A stretch of DNA of 50,879 bases from assembly GCA_913061435.1 (NCBI GenBank), contig CAJXUK010000020.1, positions 1-50,879 of the forward strand, given 5' to 3'. This stretch comes from an uncultured Thalassolituus sp. GTDB taxonomy: Bacteria > Pseudomonadota > Gammaproteobacteria > Pseudomonadales > Oceanobacteraceae. The stretch's first letter is position 1. Every line of letters begins with the position of its first letter. Of the stretch, positions 17,875 through 25,899 are shown piece by piece. The notes under the pieces are model-generated. The model was given only the letters and a program-made list of their open reading frames with translations. It made no database searches and was not told the origin of the DNA. Both the position numbers and the translations under genes were made by a program.

Positions 17875-18324
17875 TTAATCACGAGGCACGTTGCGAATGC
17901 GGCCTTGTTCATCAATAGCGACGTAAACAAAGCGCGCATCCACAACTTTTCGTCTTTCTTCTTCGTCTAGGTTGCGTGTCCATACTTCTACGTTAATTTT
18001 GATCGACGATTTACCAATGTCTTCAAGCTTAGTGTAAACACATACGGCTGCTCCTACTCGGATAGGCGACATAAACACCATTGATTCCATAGACACGTTA
18101 GCAACGCGGCCTTGTGCAATAATACTTGCAACGCTTTCTGCCGCTTCGTCCATTCTTGCAGTTACCCAGCCACCAGAAATTCCACCGTGCATGTTGGTGT
18201 CTTGTCGCCCTGGAATCATGCGTAAACTTAATTCACCGTAGGGCGTAGGGTCTTGATCTTCTGTGGAGGTATCAGCAGAGTTCATGGCGCTGTTTTCCTT
18301 GGAGTTATCAGTCAGAGTATTCAT
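17875..18324 (-). CDS. Acyl-CoA thioesterase, hotdog fold (YciA-like)
   Basis: The single hotdog domain carries MIPGRQDTNMHGGISGGWV and ARMDEAAESVA, the arrangement of YciA-type thioesterases where the aspartate after the GGW helix start is catalytic. NVSMESMVFMSPIRVGAAVCVY and INVEVWTRNLDEEERRKV complete the fold, and a YVAIDEQGRIRNVP tail is typical. These enzymes hydrolyse acyl-CoAs. The start is uncertain: the ATG at 18285 has AAGGA ten bases upstream, while the listed ATG at 18324 has only a weak AAGAAG. It is 60 bases downstream of dctM on the same strand and may be read with the TRAP permease genes. Confidence 0.85.
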   Translation of the reverse strand: MNTLTDNSKENSAMNSADTSTEDQDPTPYGELSLRMIPGRQDTNMHGGISGGWVTARMDEAAESVASIIAQGRVANVSMESMVFMSPIRVGAAVCVYTKLEDIGKSSIKINVEVWTRNLDEEERRKVVDARFVYVAIDEQGRIRNVPRD

Positions 18325-18384
18325 TATTTTTCTTCTTAGCGTTTAATTTAAGTGTTTAATTTTAATTTCGGTATTGCCAGTAAA

Positions 18385-19761
18385 TTAATCGTACACCTTA
18401 TCAGGTAGCCAGGTGGCCAGTTCGGGCATAAAACTCAGTAATACCAACATGCCAATTTGAATAGCAATAAAGGGCGCAACCCCACGATAAATCGCACTGG
18501 TCGGTAAATTCGCGGGTGCCACGCCGCGTAAATAAAATAAAGCAAAGCCAAATGGCGGGGTTAAAAATGACGTTTGTAGATTAATTGCAATCATAATCCC
18601 TAGCCAAACAGGATCAAAGCCCATCGCTAATAAAATAGGTGCAACAATAGGAACGACGACTAGGGTAATTTCAATAAAATCGAGAATAAAGCCGAGTAAG
18701 AAAATGACCAGCATTACAATTAACATTGCGCCAAGTTTTCCTCCGGGCATGGTTTCAAACAAGGTTTGAACTTGTTCTTCGCCACCAAAACCACGAAATA
18801 CCAGCGAAAAAATAGCCGCACCGATAAAGATCATAAAAATCATGCTACTAACCTTTAGCGTGCCATCCATGACTTCTTTTAAGCGCGATAGGTCGAGCTG
18901 ACCAGACAACAGTGCTAGCAAAGTCGCCCCTGTTGCGCCAACGGCGGCCGCTTCGGTTGGGGTTGCAATGCCACTTAGGATTGAGCCTAAAACGGTTAAG
19001 ATAAGCGCAAGTGGCGGAATTAAGCCTGATATCAACTGCAGCGCAAAGTCACGGTCAAGCTCAGGGCGATTAAGCATAGATGGGGCGGCGCTGGGTTTTA
19101 ACCATGCAGTAAAAGCCATGTAGAGCATGTATAAAACAACTAGCAGCAAGCCCGGAACTAGGGCTCCGACAAATAAATCGGCAACCGATACCGTATCTGG
19201 GCTAAAAATCCCCATGCTTAATTGTGCTTGTTGATAAGAACTGGATAACACATCACCTAATATAATGAGTGCTGTTGAAGGGGGAATAATTTGGCCTAAC
19301 GTGCCCGTTGCACAGATATTGCCAGCAGCAAGAGAAGGGCTGTAGCCATTTTTTAACATAGCGGGTAATGAGATTAACCCCATAGTCACAACTGTTGCGC
19401 CAATAATACCGGTGCTTGCAGCCATTAACATACCCACGATAATCACCGATATACCTAAGCCGCCTCGTAATGGCCCAAACAATAATGCCATGTTGTGCAG
19501 TAAGCGTTCGGCAATACGAGATTTTTCTAGCATGATGCCCATAAACACAAACAAGGGCACCGCAATTAAAATCTGATTGGTTAAAATGCCATAAATACGA
19601 TTTGGCAAGGCGCTTAAAAAAGCACCGTCGAAAGAGCCCGCTAAATAACCAACTCCAGCGACAATGAGTGATGTACCCGCAAGAGAAAAAGCCACCGGAA
19701 AACCTAACATAAGCACTAGGCAGACCAGAACAAATAAAATAAATGGCATCCATTCGCTCAT
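18385..19761 (-). CDS. dctM: TRAP transporter large permease
   Basis: A 458-residue protein with about 12 membrane segments and DctM family blocks (FVFMGIMLEKSRIAERLLH, GIIGATVVTMGLISLPAM, GNICATGTLGQIIPPSTALI, TPTEAAAVGA, NLQTSFLTPPFGFALFYLRG). It is the sodium-driven translocation subunit of a TRAP system. It overlaps dctQ by four bases (ATGA), so translation is coupled. Its binding protein is most likely the dctP at 15.9 kb, although that gene is on the other strand. Confidence 0.94.
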   Translation of the reverse strand: MSEWMPFILFVLVCLVLMLGFPVAFSLAGTSLIVAGVGYLAGSFDGAFLSALPNRIYGILTNQILIAVPLFVFMGIMLEKSRIAERLLHNMALLFGPLRGGLGISVIIVGMLMAASTGIIGATVVTMGLISLPAMLKNGYSPSLAAGNICATGTLGQIIPPSTALIILGDVLSSSYQQAQLSMGIFSPDTVSVADLFVGALVPGLLLVVLYMLYMAFTAWLKPSAAPSMLNRPELDRDFALQLISGLIPPLALILTVLGSILSGIATPTEAAAVGATGATLLALLSGQLDLSRLKEVMDGTLKVSSMIFMIFIGAAIFSLVFRGFGGEEQVQTLFETMPGGKLGAMLIVMLVIFLLGFILDFIEITLVVVPIVAPILLAMGFDPVWLGIMIAINLQTSFLTPPFGFALFYLRGVAPANLPTSAIYRGVAPFIAIQIGMLVLLSFMPELATWLPDKVYD

Positions 19762-20279
19762 GATTGTTTACTCGCTAGTGGAATGCCAAACACGCTGGCT
19801 AAGACATTGCTTAGAGCCTGAACGAGTAACAAAACGGGTAAAATAATGATTAACGATTTGAGCAAATAAACAAAAGCTAAACCGCCAGTTTCATGCGATT
19901 TTTCAGCATTCTGCCAAGCGATTAAGACATAGTCCCAGCTGATATAAATTAAAAATACACAGGTTGGCAACAACAAAAAGAATGTGCCTAGTAGATCAAT
20001 GCGCTGCTGAATGGCTGGGCTTTGTCGATTGTAAAAAATATCCACACGAACATGGCTTTGCTGTTGCCAAGTATAAGCAGCACCCAGCATAAACAAGGCC
20101 CCGTGCAGATACATTACCGCTTCTTGCATAGCTACCGAGGTATGGCCAAAAGCATAACGCAATACAACAATTAAAAATGTAATAAGCACCATCGCCAGTG
20201 AAAACCAGCGGCATGTTTTGCCAATAAAAGCCGTAAATGCTTCTAGGCGAGAAACAAAAGCGTGCAGAGATCGTGTCAT
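19758..20279 (-). CDS. dctQ: TRAP transporter small permease
   Basis: A 173-residue protein with four membrane segments and DctQ motifs: the first helix continues into FIVVLRYAFGHTSVAMQEAV, then WQQQSHVRVDIFYNRQSPA. It stabilises the large subunit. The gene heads the dctQ-dctM unit and is divergent from the downstream tRNA. No strong ribosome site is visible before the ATG. Confidence 0.93.
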   Translation of the reverse strand: MTRSLHAFVSRLEAFTAFIGKTCRWFSLAMVLITFLIVVLRYAFGHTSVAMQEAVMYLHGALFMLGAAYTWQQQSHVRVDIFYNRQSPAIQQRIDLLGTFFLLLPTCVFLIYISWDYVLIAWQNAEKSHETGGLAFVYLLKSLIIILPVLLLVQALSNVLASVFGIPLASKQS

Positions 20280-20495
20280 AAAGCGAATGTATAAAATCTT
20301 ATTATTAGATGGCGGCGATTATACCTAAGCTGGCTCTGTATCCCAGTAATAACCGCAGTATCTGCTATGTTTTTCTGCTGTTAAGCAAGAACAATAAAGG
20401 AATCAATAAGTTAGCTAAAACACTGTGAAGGCAGTAGTAGTAGAGTGAGCTTAACGATATTTGTTATAAAAGTTAAAAATAATCAAAAAAAGACG

Positions 20496-20524
20496 TTGAC
20501 GGAAAGCGACATGCTCTATATTAT
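20496..20524 (+). promoter_or_regulatory. Promoter of tRNA-Thr
   Basis: TTGACG (20496-20501), a 17-base spacer, then TATTAT (20519-20524). Transcription would start around 20531, just before the mature tRNA at 20538. The remainder of the 258-base gap behind dctQ shows no other feature I can support. Confidence 0.65.
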
Positions 20525-20537
20525 CTCGCACCAGTTA

Positions 20538-20613
<76 letters not shown>

Positions 20614-20620
20614 AATACTA

Positions 20621-20653
20621 AAACCTCGTTATCGAAAGATAACGGGGTTTTTT
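20621..20653 (+). terminator. tRNA-Thr terminator
   Basis: AAACCTCGTTATC, a GAAA tetraloop, GATAACGGGGTTT with one G-T pair, followed by further T residues. Confidence 0.93.
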
Positions 20654-20753
20654 TATGCCTGCGATTTAGTTGTCACACATCTGTCACACTTGTATTTGAT
20701 TAAGCCCTTCTCAATGTAATACTTACATGACTCGCAGTTATGGTGGAACAATT

Positions 20754-21098
20754 ATGGATGGACTAAATTGGCAGCAACCTTTTATTTGGCTTGCAGATTT
20801 GATGAGGCCTCACAATAAAGCGATTGCTTTAGCGATGGTAACGACGCTGTTGGTGATTTTTGGCGATGTGATTAATGCTACCTTTAAAAAATTATTAAAA
20901 AGGCAGATGGTTTGGGTTCGGGTGTCTGCTTTTATTGGCTTATGCGCGTTTGGTTACGGTGCTTTTACCGTATGGATAACGCCGCTTTTAGCGAGTTTTC
21001 TGATGCACAGAAGTCCAATAACTTATGTTTTTGTCGTTATTGTGAGTTTTGTAGTGGTCGGAATTTTAGCCGAGCGATTTCAGCGCAAAAAATTGTGA
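20754..21098 (+). CDS. DUF3392 family membrane protein
   Basis: A small inner-membrane protein with three hydrophobic segments. It has the DUF3392 pattern: IALAMVTTLLVIFGDVINAT, then a basic stretch (KKLLKRQ), LCAFGYGAFTVWITPLL, and VVVGILAERFQRKK at the end. No function is known to me for the family. I choose the ATG at 20754, with GGTGGA six bases upstream; the first in-frame ATG is nine codons earlier and has no site. It is a single-gene unit between the tRNA terminator and the candidate small RNA, which is convergent with it. Confidence 0.78.
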   Translation: MDGLNWQQPFIWLADLMRPHNKAIALAMVTTLLVIFGDVINATFKKLLKRQMVWVRVSAFIGLCAFGYGAFTVWITPLLASFLMHRSPITYVFVVIVSFVVVGILAERFQRKKL

Positions 21099-21157
21099 AT
21101 AAAAATGAAGGGTTAAATAGAGCGATCTAGTCGAGAGAATATAAGAAGGGTGTATTA

Positions 21158-21327
21158 TTCTAATCCTTTAGAAATAAGTAAGGTGGGAGAACATCCTGTC
21201 CTACCCACCTCAGCACCCTAGTAGCCATCCAATTGGCTAACGATCTTCCTTGTAGCAGTCCGTGGCAATGTTGTTATCCTTAACCGTTACATCCTGTAAC
21301 GCTGCTTCCTTGTGTTAGTTAATTTAG
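21158..21327 (-). ncRNA. RsmY/RsmZ (CsrB-type) GGA-rich small RNA candidate
   Basis: Read on the minus strand, this gene-free stretch has nine GGA motifs, five in hairpin loops. The hairpins are GTTAC-AGGAT-GTAAC (21286-21300), GTTA-AGGA-TAAC (21273-21284), GCCA-ATTGGA-TGGC (21224-21237), a long stem AGGTGGG/CCCACCT whose inner stem displays GGA (21181-21210), and TTCTAA-AGGA-TTAGAA (21158-21173). Two further CAAGGAAG copies and one ACGGACT are probably unpaired. Known: CsrB/RsmY/RsmZ RNAs bind and titrate CsrA/RsmA through such sites. A TATAAC -10 (21339 to 21334) suggests a start near 21327. The 3' end is uncertain; the T-rich tract after the long stem is weak. Confidence 0.78.
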
Positions 21328-21333
21328 CAGAAT

Positions 21334-21362
21334 GTTATAAAGTGAAAAGGGGGGGATTTTAA
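21334..21362 (-). promoter_or_regulatory. Promoter candidate of the GGA-rich RNA
   Basis: On the minus strand TTAAAA, a 17-base spacer containing a C7 run, then TATAAC. A CTTACA (21416-21421) further upstream resembles half of the GacA recognition palindrome TGTAAG-N6-CTTACA, but the other half does not match. Confidence 0.4.
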
Positions 21363-21589
21363 ATTTTTATTTTTATTAAATTGCCAAAATTTAAAAATGC
21401 TATGCTTATCAATTACTTACAAGAAATCTTAGAAAAATTAGGCACATTTACAGGGATTGATAGCGTTATAATCTTACTTAATTGTACGATATCTATTACA
21501 AGGGATGATGCTGATATCGTTCATCCAAAAAAAGGTCAGCATTTGGGAATCACAATAAAGCGTAAAATAATCAAAAAAGGGCTTCAGTT

Positions 21590-22423
21590 TTGAGTGCTGT
21601 TTATCTGTTTTTAGCATCAGAAGGGTTGGTGTTTCTTAAAAAAGGCTTTATTCCTTTTTATAATACAGAGCAATTGCCAGAGCCTTGGTTGAAGCTTGGC
21701 AGCGCATACCGATTAGCCACTGCCCAGGTATTATCCGATCAAGATTTTTATAATTATTTAAAGCAGCAGTACGAAAATTTACCCGCCCATGTCACAGCTA
21801 TGGTCAGTTTTGATTATTTTTTTCAGCAATCGCAACCAAACAGATCCCAAATAGAGCACTCTATAAGTTGTCAAAATTCGTCTGCAGTAGAACAAGCGCT
21901 TCCCATGCTGGCTGAGCGTTTAAGGGATTTTCGAGTATTGAGCTTGTTTGAAGATTGGCAAAATTTGAGCCTTTGGCACTCTATGGCGGCGGCTGGTCAA
22001 GGGATGGTGGTGGAGTTGAATGTACCAAGTTTTGGCTTTCATCACACAGATTATAACGATCATGTTCAGCGTTATTCTGCCGTGAATCTGGTCGATTCTT
22101 GGTTGCCTGATAACGACTTGTATTATTTATTCAATCGACCGCAGTCATTATCTATGGATACAACCAAAGCAGGAGAGCGGCGTTTGGTGCGTCATGTGGG
22201 TGCAGCCGATCGCAAGGTTGTTTTACAAGACCAGGAGGTTGCTATGTACCGCTTGCCCCCAAAAGCGGTTGCTCGCGTTATATTGGGTTTTCGCTGTAAT
22301 GCGGATTACTGCAAGAGTGTTAAGCAGTATTTATCTCAGGATATTAATTATCGCCATGTCGAGTGTGTACAAGCGCAGCTTAATCCCAGCACACTGCAGC
22401 TTGAACAGGCTTGTATTGATTAA
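21590..22423 (+). CDS. DUF2971-like protein
   Basis: A soluble 277-residue protein. The block LSLFEDWQNLSLWHSMAAAG followed by QGMVVELN is the DUF2971 signature, in which a tryptophan-serine pair precedes a G-G-hydrophobic-E strand. VARVILGFRCNADYCKSVKQ near the end fits the family's conserved I-LG segment. The family's function is not established; members occur sporadically and often near mobile or defence genes, but none are seen here. The start is TTG with AAAGGG nine bases upstream. The stop overlaps by four bases the convergent trmH stop. Confidence 0.68.
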   Translation: MSAVYLFLASEGLVFLKKGFIPFYNTEQLPEPWLKLGSAYRLATAQVLSDQDFYNYLKQQYENLPAHVTAMVSFDYFFQQSQPNRSQIEHSISCQNSSAVEQALPMLAERLRDFRVLSLFEDWQNLSLWHSMAAAGQGMVVELNVPSFGFHHTDYNDHVQRYSAVNLVDSWLPDNDLYYLFNRPQSLSMDTTKAGERRLVRHVGAADRKVVLQDQEVAMYRLPPKAVARVILGFRCNADYCKSVKQYLSQDINYRHVECVQAQLNPSTLQLEQACID

Positions 22424-23115
22424 CGAAAGCGTTTGCCAGAGGCGTTTACTTTTTTGGAAAAGCCTTGTGGGTCTAGTAGCTCTCCATCTTCGCGTGTTTC
22501 TGGGTATTGCCAGCCCAGTTCATTGCAGATACGGGCATATAAGGGGTGGCTCCATTCAAATAATAGCTTCTCATATTCTTCGTCGTTGATTCGGCGTTCG
22601 TCAAACATCCCTTTCATTGAACGTTGGCGCTCTGCTTCGCTTAAAATCAATGCGGCCGCTACCGATACGTTAAAAGATTGCACCATGCCCAGCATGGGAA
22701 TCGTCAGGTGTTCATCAGCCATTGCTGCTGCGGTATCGGTAACACCGGATAATTCATTGCCCATCATAATTGCGGTGGGTTGAGTGTAATCATAAGAGCG
22801 AAAATCAATCGCACGTTCACTAAAGTTTGCCACACATACTTTAAAGCCTTGGCTTTGTAAGGTGTTAATTGCATCTTCTGTGGTGCGATAGGTTTCTACA
22901 TCAACCCAATTTTGGCTACCTTTTGCTTTTCCACGAAAGGTGCGAAAGTTCTCGTAAGGCCATATTGCATGAACTTTTGGTACGGCAAAAGCGTCACAGG
23001 TGCGGACGATGGCAGATAAGTTGTGCGCTTTATGCACTTCATCTGTCATAACCGTAAGGTCGGGTTGGCGGCGGTCGAGCGTTGTTTTAATGCGGGCGAG
23101 GCGTTCTGGAGTCAT
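22420..23115 (-). CDS. trmH: tRNA (guanosine-18-2'-O)-methyltransferase
   Basis: TrmH is a SPOUT-class enzyme that methylates G18 in the D loop of tRNAs. The protein begins MTPERLARIKTTLDRRQPDL and continues EVHKAHNLSAIVRTCDAFAV, as in E. coli TrmH. The knot that binds S-adenosylmethionine is shown by AIMMGNELSGVTD and IPMLGMVQSFNVSVAAALIL. The length of 231 residues is normal. Confidence 0.95.
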   Translation of the reverse strand: MTPERLARIKTTLDRRQPDLTVMTDEVHKAHNLSAIVRTCDAFAVPKVHAIWPYENFRTFRGKAKGSQNWVDVETYRTTEDAINTLQSQGFKVCVANFSERAIDFRSYDYTQPTAIMMGNELSGVTDTAAAMADEHLTIPMLGMVQSFNVSVAAALILSEAERQRSMKGMFDERRINDEEYEKLLFEWSHPLYARICNELGWQYPETREDGELLDPQGFSKKVNASGKRFR

Positions 23116-23204
23116 GTAATTTGTCTTTTAACTGGCCATAATAACGGCAGGTATTGTATAAAAGATCAAGATTTTAGCGATTAGTGGAATAAAAAGGAAA
23201 TAGT

Positions 23205-23930
23205 ATGCGTGGTAATCCCTTACTTGGAATGCGCTATTTTGGGCGCGGGCTTTCTTTGTTGTCGAATAAAGGGCTTAAACGTTTTGTTGCTATACCGATT
23301 GTTATTAATGCCTTGTTAATGTCGGCGCTGATTTATTTTGCTGGGGGTTGGCTGGTTGAGCAAATTGATGCCATGATTGCTTGGTTACCTAGTTGGATGT
23401 CTTGGCTTTCTTGGTTGTTGGTTCCTATTGCTGTATTGACGCTGATTTCGATCACCTTGTACTTTTTTAGTGCGCTGGTGAACTTAATTGCTAGCCCTTT
23501 TAATGGCTTATTGAGCGAGGCGGTAGAAGTACAGGTGAAGGGTGACTCGATTCCAGATGAGTCTGTAGCGGCTTTGATTGCGCGAACAATCCCACGTGAG
23601 TTAAGAAAGCTGGCTTATTTTATTCCTCGTTATATTGCTTTGTTAATAATAAGCTTTATCCCTGTAGTTAATATTGTTAGCCCGATTCTTTGGTTTGTTT
23701 TTGGTGCTTGGGTGCTCACTTTGCAATACTTGGATTATTCTCTCGACAATAATGGTCATAGTTTTAGTGATTTGCATAAGGCATTAAAGATTGAACCATT
23801 AACGACTTTGGGGTTTGGTTTTGTCGTTGCTCTTGGCTTTATGGTGCCGCTATTGAATTTGTTGGTGATGCCAGCAGCTGTTTGTGGTGCTACCTTGTAC
23901 TGGAGCGAGAAAATTAAAGGCCATGTTTGA
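23205..23930 (+). CDS. cysZ: CysZ-type sulfate transporter
   Basis: A 241-residue membrane protein of the CysZ/EI24 family, which imports sulfate for cysteine synthesis. It has the family start GNPLLGMRYFGRGLSLL, the central ALVNLIASPFNGLLSEAVE, and the C-terminal WVLTLQYLDYSLDNNGHSF with four to six hydrophobic segments. No other cys genes are adjacent. It is followed after 52 bases by the response-regulator gene on the same strand. Confidence 0.9.
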   Translation: MRGNPLLGMRYFGRGLSLLSNKGLKRFVAIPIVINALLMSALIYFAGGWLVEQIDAMIAWLPSWMSWLSWLLVPIAVLTLISITLYFFSALVNLIASPFNGLLSEAVEVQVKGDSIPDESVAALIARTIPRELRKLAYFIPRYIALLIISFIPVVNIVSPILWFVFGAWVLTLQYLDYSLDNNGHSFSDLHKALKIEPLTTLGFGFVVALGFMVPLLNLLVMPAAVCGATLYWSEKIKGHV

Positions 23931-23982
23931 GTAAACATTGAGCTATGCTTAAACAATACATATAAATAAAATAGGGGGTGCA

Positions 23983-24897
23983 ATGAAGGCACTCAACGTT
24001 CTGGTTGTCGATGATGCAGCCTTTATTCGAGATTTAGTTAAAAAAGCACTGCGCGACAGTTACCCGAGCTTTAAAATTCATGAAGCTGCTGATGGTCGTA
24101 AAGCTCAAGCTATTTTAAAGTCCAACCCTATTGATCTGGTGCTTTGTGATTGGGAAATGCCAGAGATGTCTGGGTTAGAAGTGATCACTTGGATGCGCGA
24201 AGAAGAGCGTTATCAAAAAACCCCTTTTATGATGATTACTAGTCGCGGCGAGAGGGATCATGTAGTCAAAGCGGTAACGGCTGGGGTGAGCGATTATATT
24301 GGTAAGCCATTTACCCGTGATAATTTTTTAAACAAAGTTAATAAATTATTGGCTAAGTATCATCATATTACTGCTCCCGATAAAGCCCCCGAACCATTAA
24401 AGCAAGACCAAAATGCTGGTATGAATGCACTGATGGGAGGATTGGCGGCACCCGCACAAAAGGCTCAAACCAAGCAAAAGCCAAGCACGGCTGCAGCTAG
24501 TTCTGCTCTTGTTGCCACGGCTAAGGCCAATTCTAGTACGAGTAGCCCGTCTCATGCTAATAGCAGTATGAAAAAAGGCGGTAAAGCCAAGGGCGTTGCC
24601 GAGTTACGCTTTAGCTCTGGTGGATCTGCGCGGTGTGTAATTAAAGACATTAATTTGCAAGAAATGTCGGGTGTGTTTAAGCGAGAAGGTGATATTCCAC
24701 AGCTTTTGGAACAGGTTGTTTTGGATATCGTTGATCAAGATGCAGGGCAAGTCGCGCGTATAAATTGTTATATTCGTCAGCTGCAAGCGGTTGAAAATAA
24801 TATGGATGCAGCGACGATCAAGGTGGTTATTCGTTATGTGGATGACGATCCACAAAAACTAGAAACCCTGTCGCGTTTTATTGCCAAGGTGCGTTAG
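23983..24897 (+). CDS. CheY-like response regulator with PilZ-like C-terminal region
   Basis: Residues 1-118 form a receiver domain with Asp10/Asp11, phospho-acceptor Asp56, Thr86 and Lys108. A low-complexity Ala/Ser/Lys/Gln linker spans about 125-200. The C-terminal 100 residues (AELRFSSGGSARCVIKDINL, then RYVDDDPQKLETLSRFI) resemble the PilZ fold, but the arginine motif that binds cyclic di-GMP (RxxxR) is not evident. No histidine kinase is adjacent. It probably signals through protein contact rather than DNA binding, since no helix-turn-helix is seen. GGGGG precedes the ATG at seven bases. Confidence 0.82.
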   Translation: MKALNVLVVDDAAFIRDLVKKALRDSYPSFKIHEAADGRKAQAILKSNPIDLVLCDWEMPEMSGLEVITWMREEERYQKTPFMMITSRGERDHVVKAVTAGVSDYIGKPFTRDNFLNKVNKLLAKYHHITAPDKAPEPLKQDQNAGMNALMGGLAAPAQKAQTKQKPSTAAASSALVATAKANSSTSSPSHANSSMKKGGKAKGVAELRFSSGGSARCVIKDINLQEMSGVFKREGDIPQLLEQVVLDIVDQDAGQVARINCYIRQLQAVENNMDAATIKVVIRYVDDDPQKLETLSRFIAKVR

Positions 24898-24917
24898 TTA
24901 TTTACCAATTTAGTCAT

Positions 24918-25814
24918 TTACCAATAAGACAGCACCAAGCCAGCCCAGACCGCAACACCGACCCAATGGCTGTTGAGAAAACCCGCAAAGCATCCTTCGC
25001 GGTCACGTTTTCTTATGAGCCAATTTTGGTAAGACATAAGACCGATAGCAACGACTAAGCCCGCATAATAAAACACGCCTAGGGCCAGTTCTGAGCCGAG
25101 CAATAATAAACATAGGATTGTGATTGCGTGTAAAACGCCAATCATCACTCTGTCGGCATCACCAAATAAAATGGCGGTCGATTTAACCCCAATTTTTAAA
25201 TCATCGTTGCGGTCAACCATTGCATACATGGTGTCGTAAGCAACGGTCCAGCTGAGATTGGCCATATACATTAACCAAATATATTTAGGCAGCTCGCCAG
25301 CTTGGGCAGCAAAAGCCATGGGAATGGCCCATGAAAAAGCCGCGCCTAAAAACACTTGAGGCAAGTGAGTGTGGCGCTTCATAAAGGGGTAAATGGCGGC
25401 TAAAGCGGCACCTATAAACGACAGTTGAATGGTTAATGTATTGGTCATTAAAACCAAAACAAAAGCAGCGGTTAATAAGCTAAAGAATAAAATAAGAGCT
25501 TGTTTGCTGGTGACCGCTCCAGTAACGAGCGGCCTAGCGAGTGTACGCTCTACATGACCATCTACGTGACGGTCGGCGTAATCATTAATTACACAGCCGG
25601 CGGCACGCATAAAAATGACTCCTAGAGTGAAAATAACCCATATTGGAAAATCAGGAAAGCCTTCTGCCGCTACCCACAATGCCCAAAATGTTGGCCACAA
25701 TAATAAGTAAACACCAACGGGTTTATTCAAACGCATAAGTTCAAAATAAGGCTGTGATGTTTTCAACGACCTTGCAATAAGCGGTTTGGCGAGTAGCGTT
25801 TGTAAAAATGTCAT
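24918..25814 (-). CDS. ubiA: 4-hydroxybenzoate polyprenyltransferase
   Basis: UbiA attaches the polyprenyl tail to 4-hydroxybenzoate at the inner membrane, the first membrane-bound step of ubiquinone synthesis. The two aspartate-rich motifs are NDYADRHVD (77-85) and DTMYAMVDRNDD (194-205). RLNKPVGVYLLLWPTFWALW near the N-terminus is typical, and about eight to nine membrane helices are seen. ubiC lies 85 bases upstream on the same strand, so a ubiC-ubiA unit is likely. Confidence 0.97.
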   Translation of the reverse strand: MTFLQTLLAKPLIARSLKTSQPYFELMRLNKPVGVYLLLWPTFWALWVAAEGFPDFPIWVIFTLGVIFMRAAGCVINDYADRHVDGHVERTLARPLVTGAVTSKQALILFFSLLTAAFVLVLMTNTLTIQLSFIGAALAAIYPFMKRHTHLPQVFLGAAFSWAIPMAFAAQAGELPKYIWLMYMANLSWTVAYDTMYAMVDRNDDLKIGVKSTAILFGDADRVMIGVLHAITILCLLLLGSELALGVFYYAGLVVAIGLMSYQNWLIRKRDREGCFAGFLNSHWVGVAVWAGLVLSYW

Positions 25815-25899
25815 AACAATCTAACGGTCACTTTAACAATAAGGCGAGCATTATAACCAAGATAGAGGGCTATTCATAAGGGAGTATGGCTAGAAAGAC

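Noticed and set aside
19253..19753. A 166-codon frame inside dctM
   Set aside because: It is a shadow of dctM in another frame; its cysteine- and tyrosine-rich composition is not protein-like, and dctM is clearly conserved.
21381..21593. A 70-codon plus-strand frame starting with TTG, with its stop overlapping the TTG start of the DUF2971-like gene
   Set aside because: No ribosome site before the TTG or the inner ATG at 21402, low-complexity AT-rich DNA, no recognisable family. It also runs against the upstream region of the candidate sRNA promoter.
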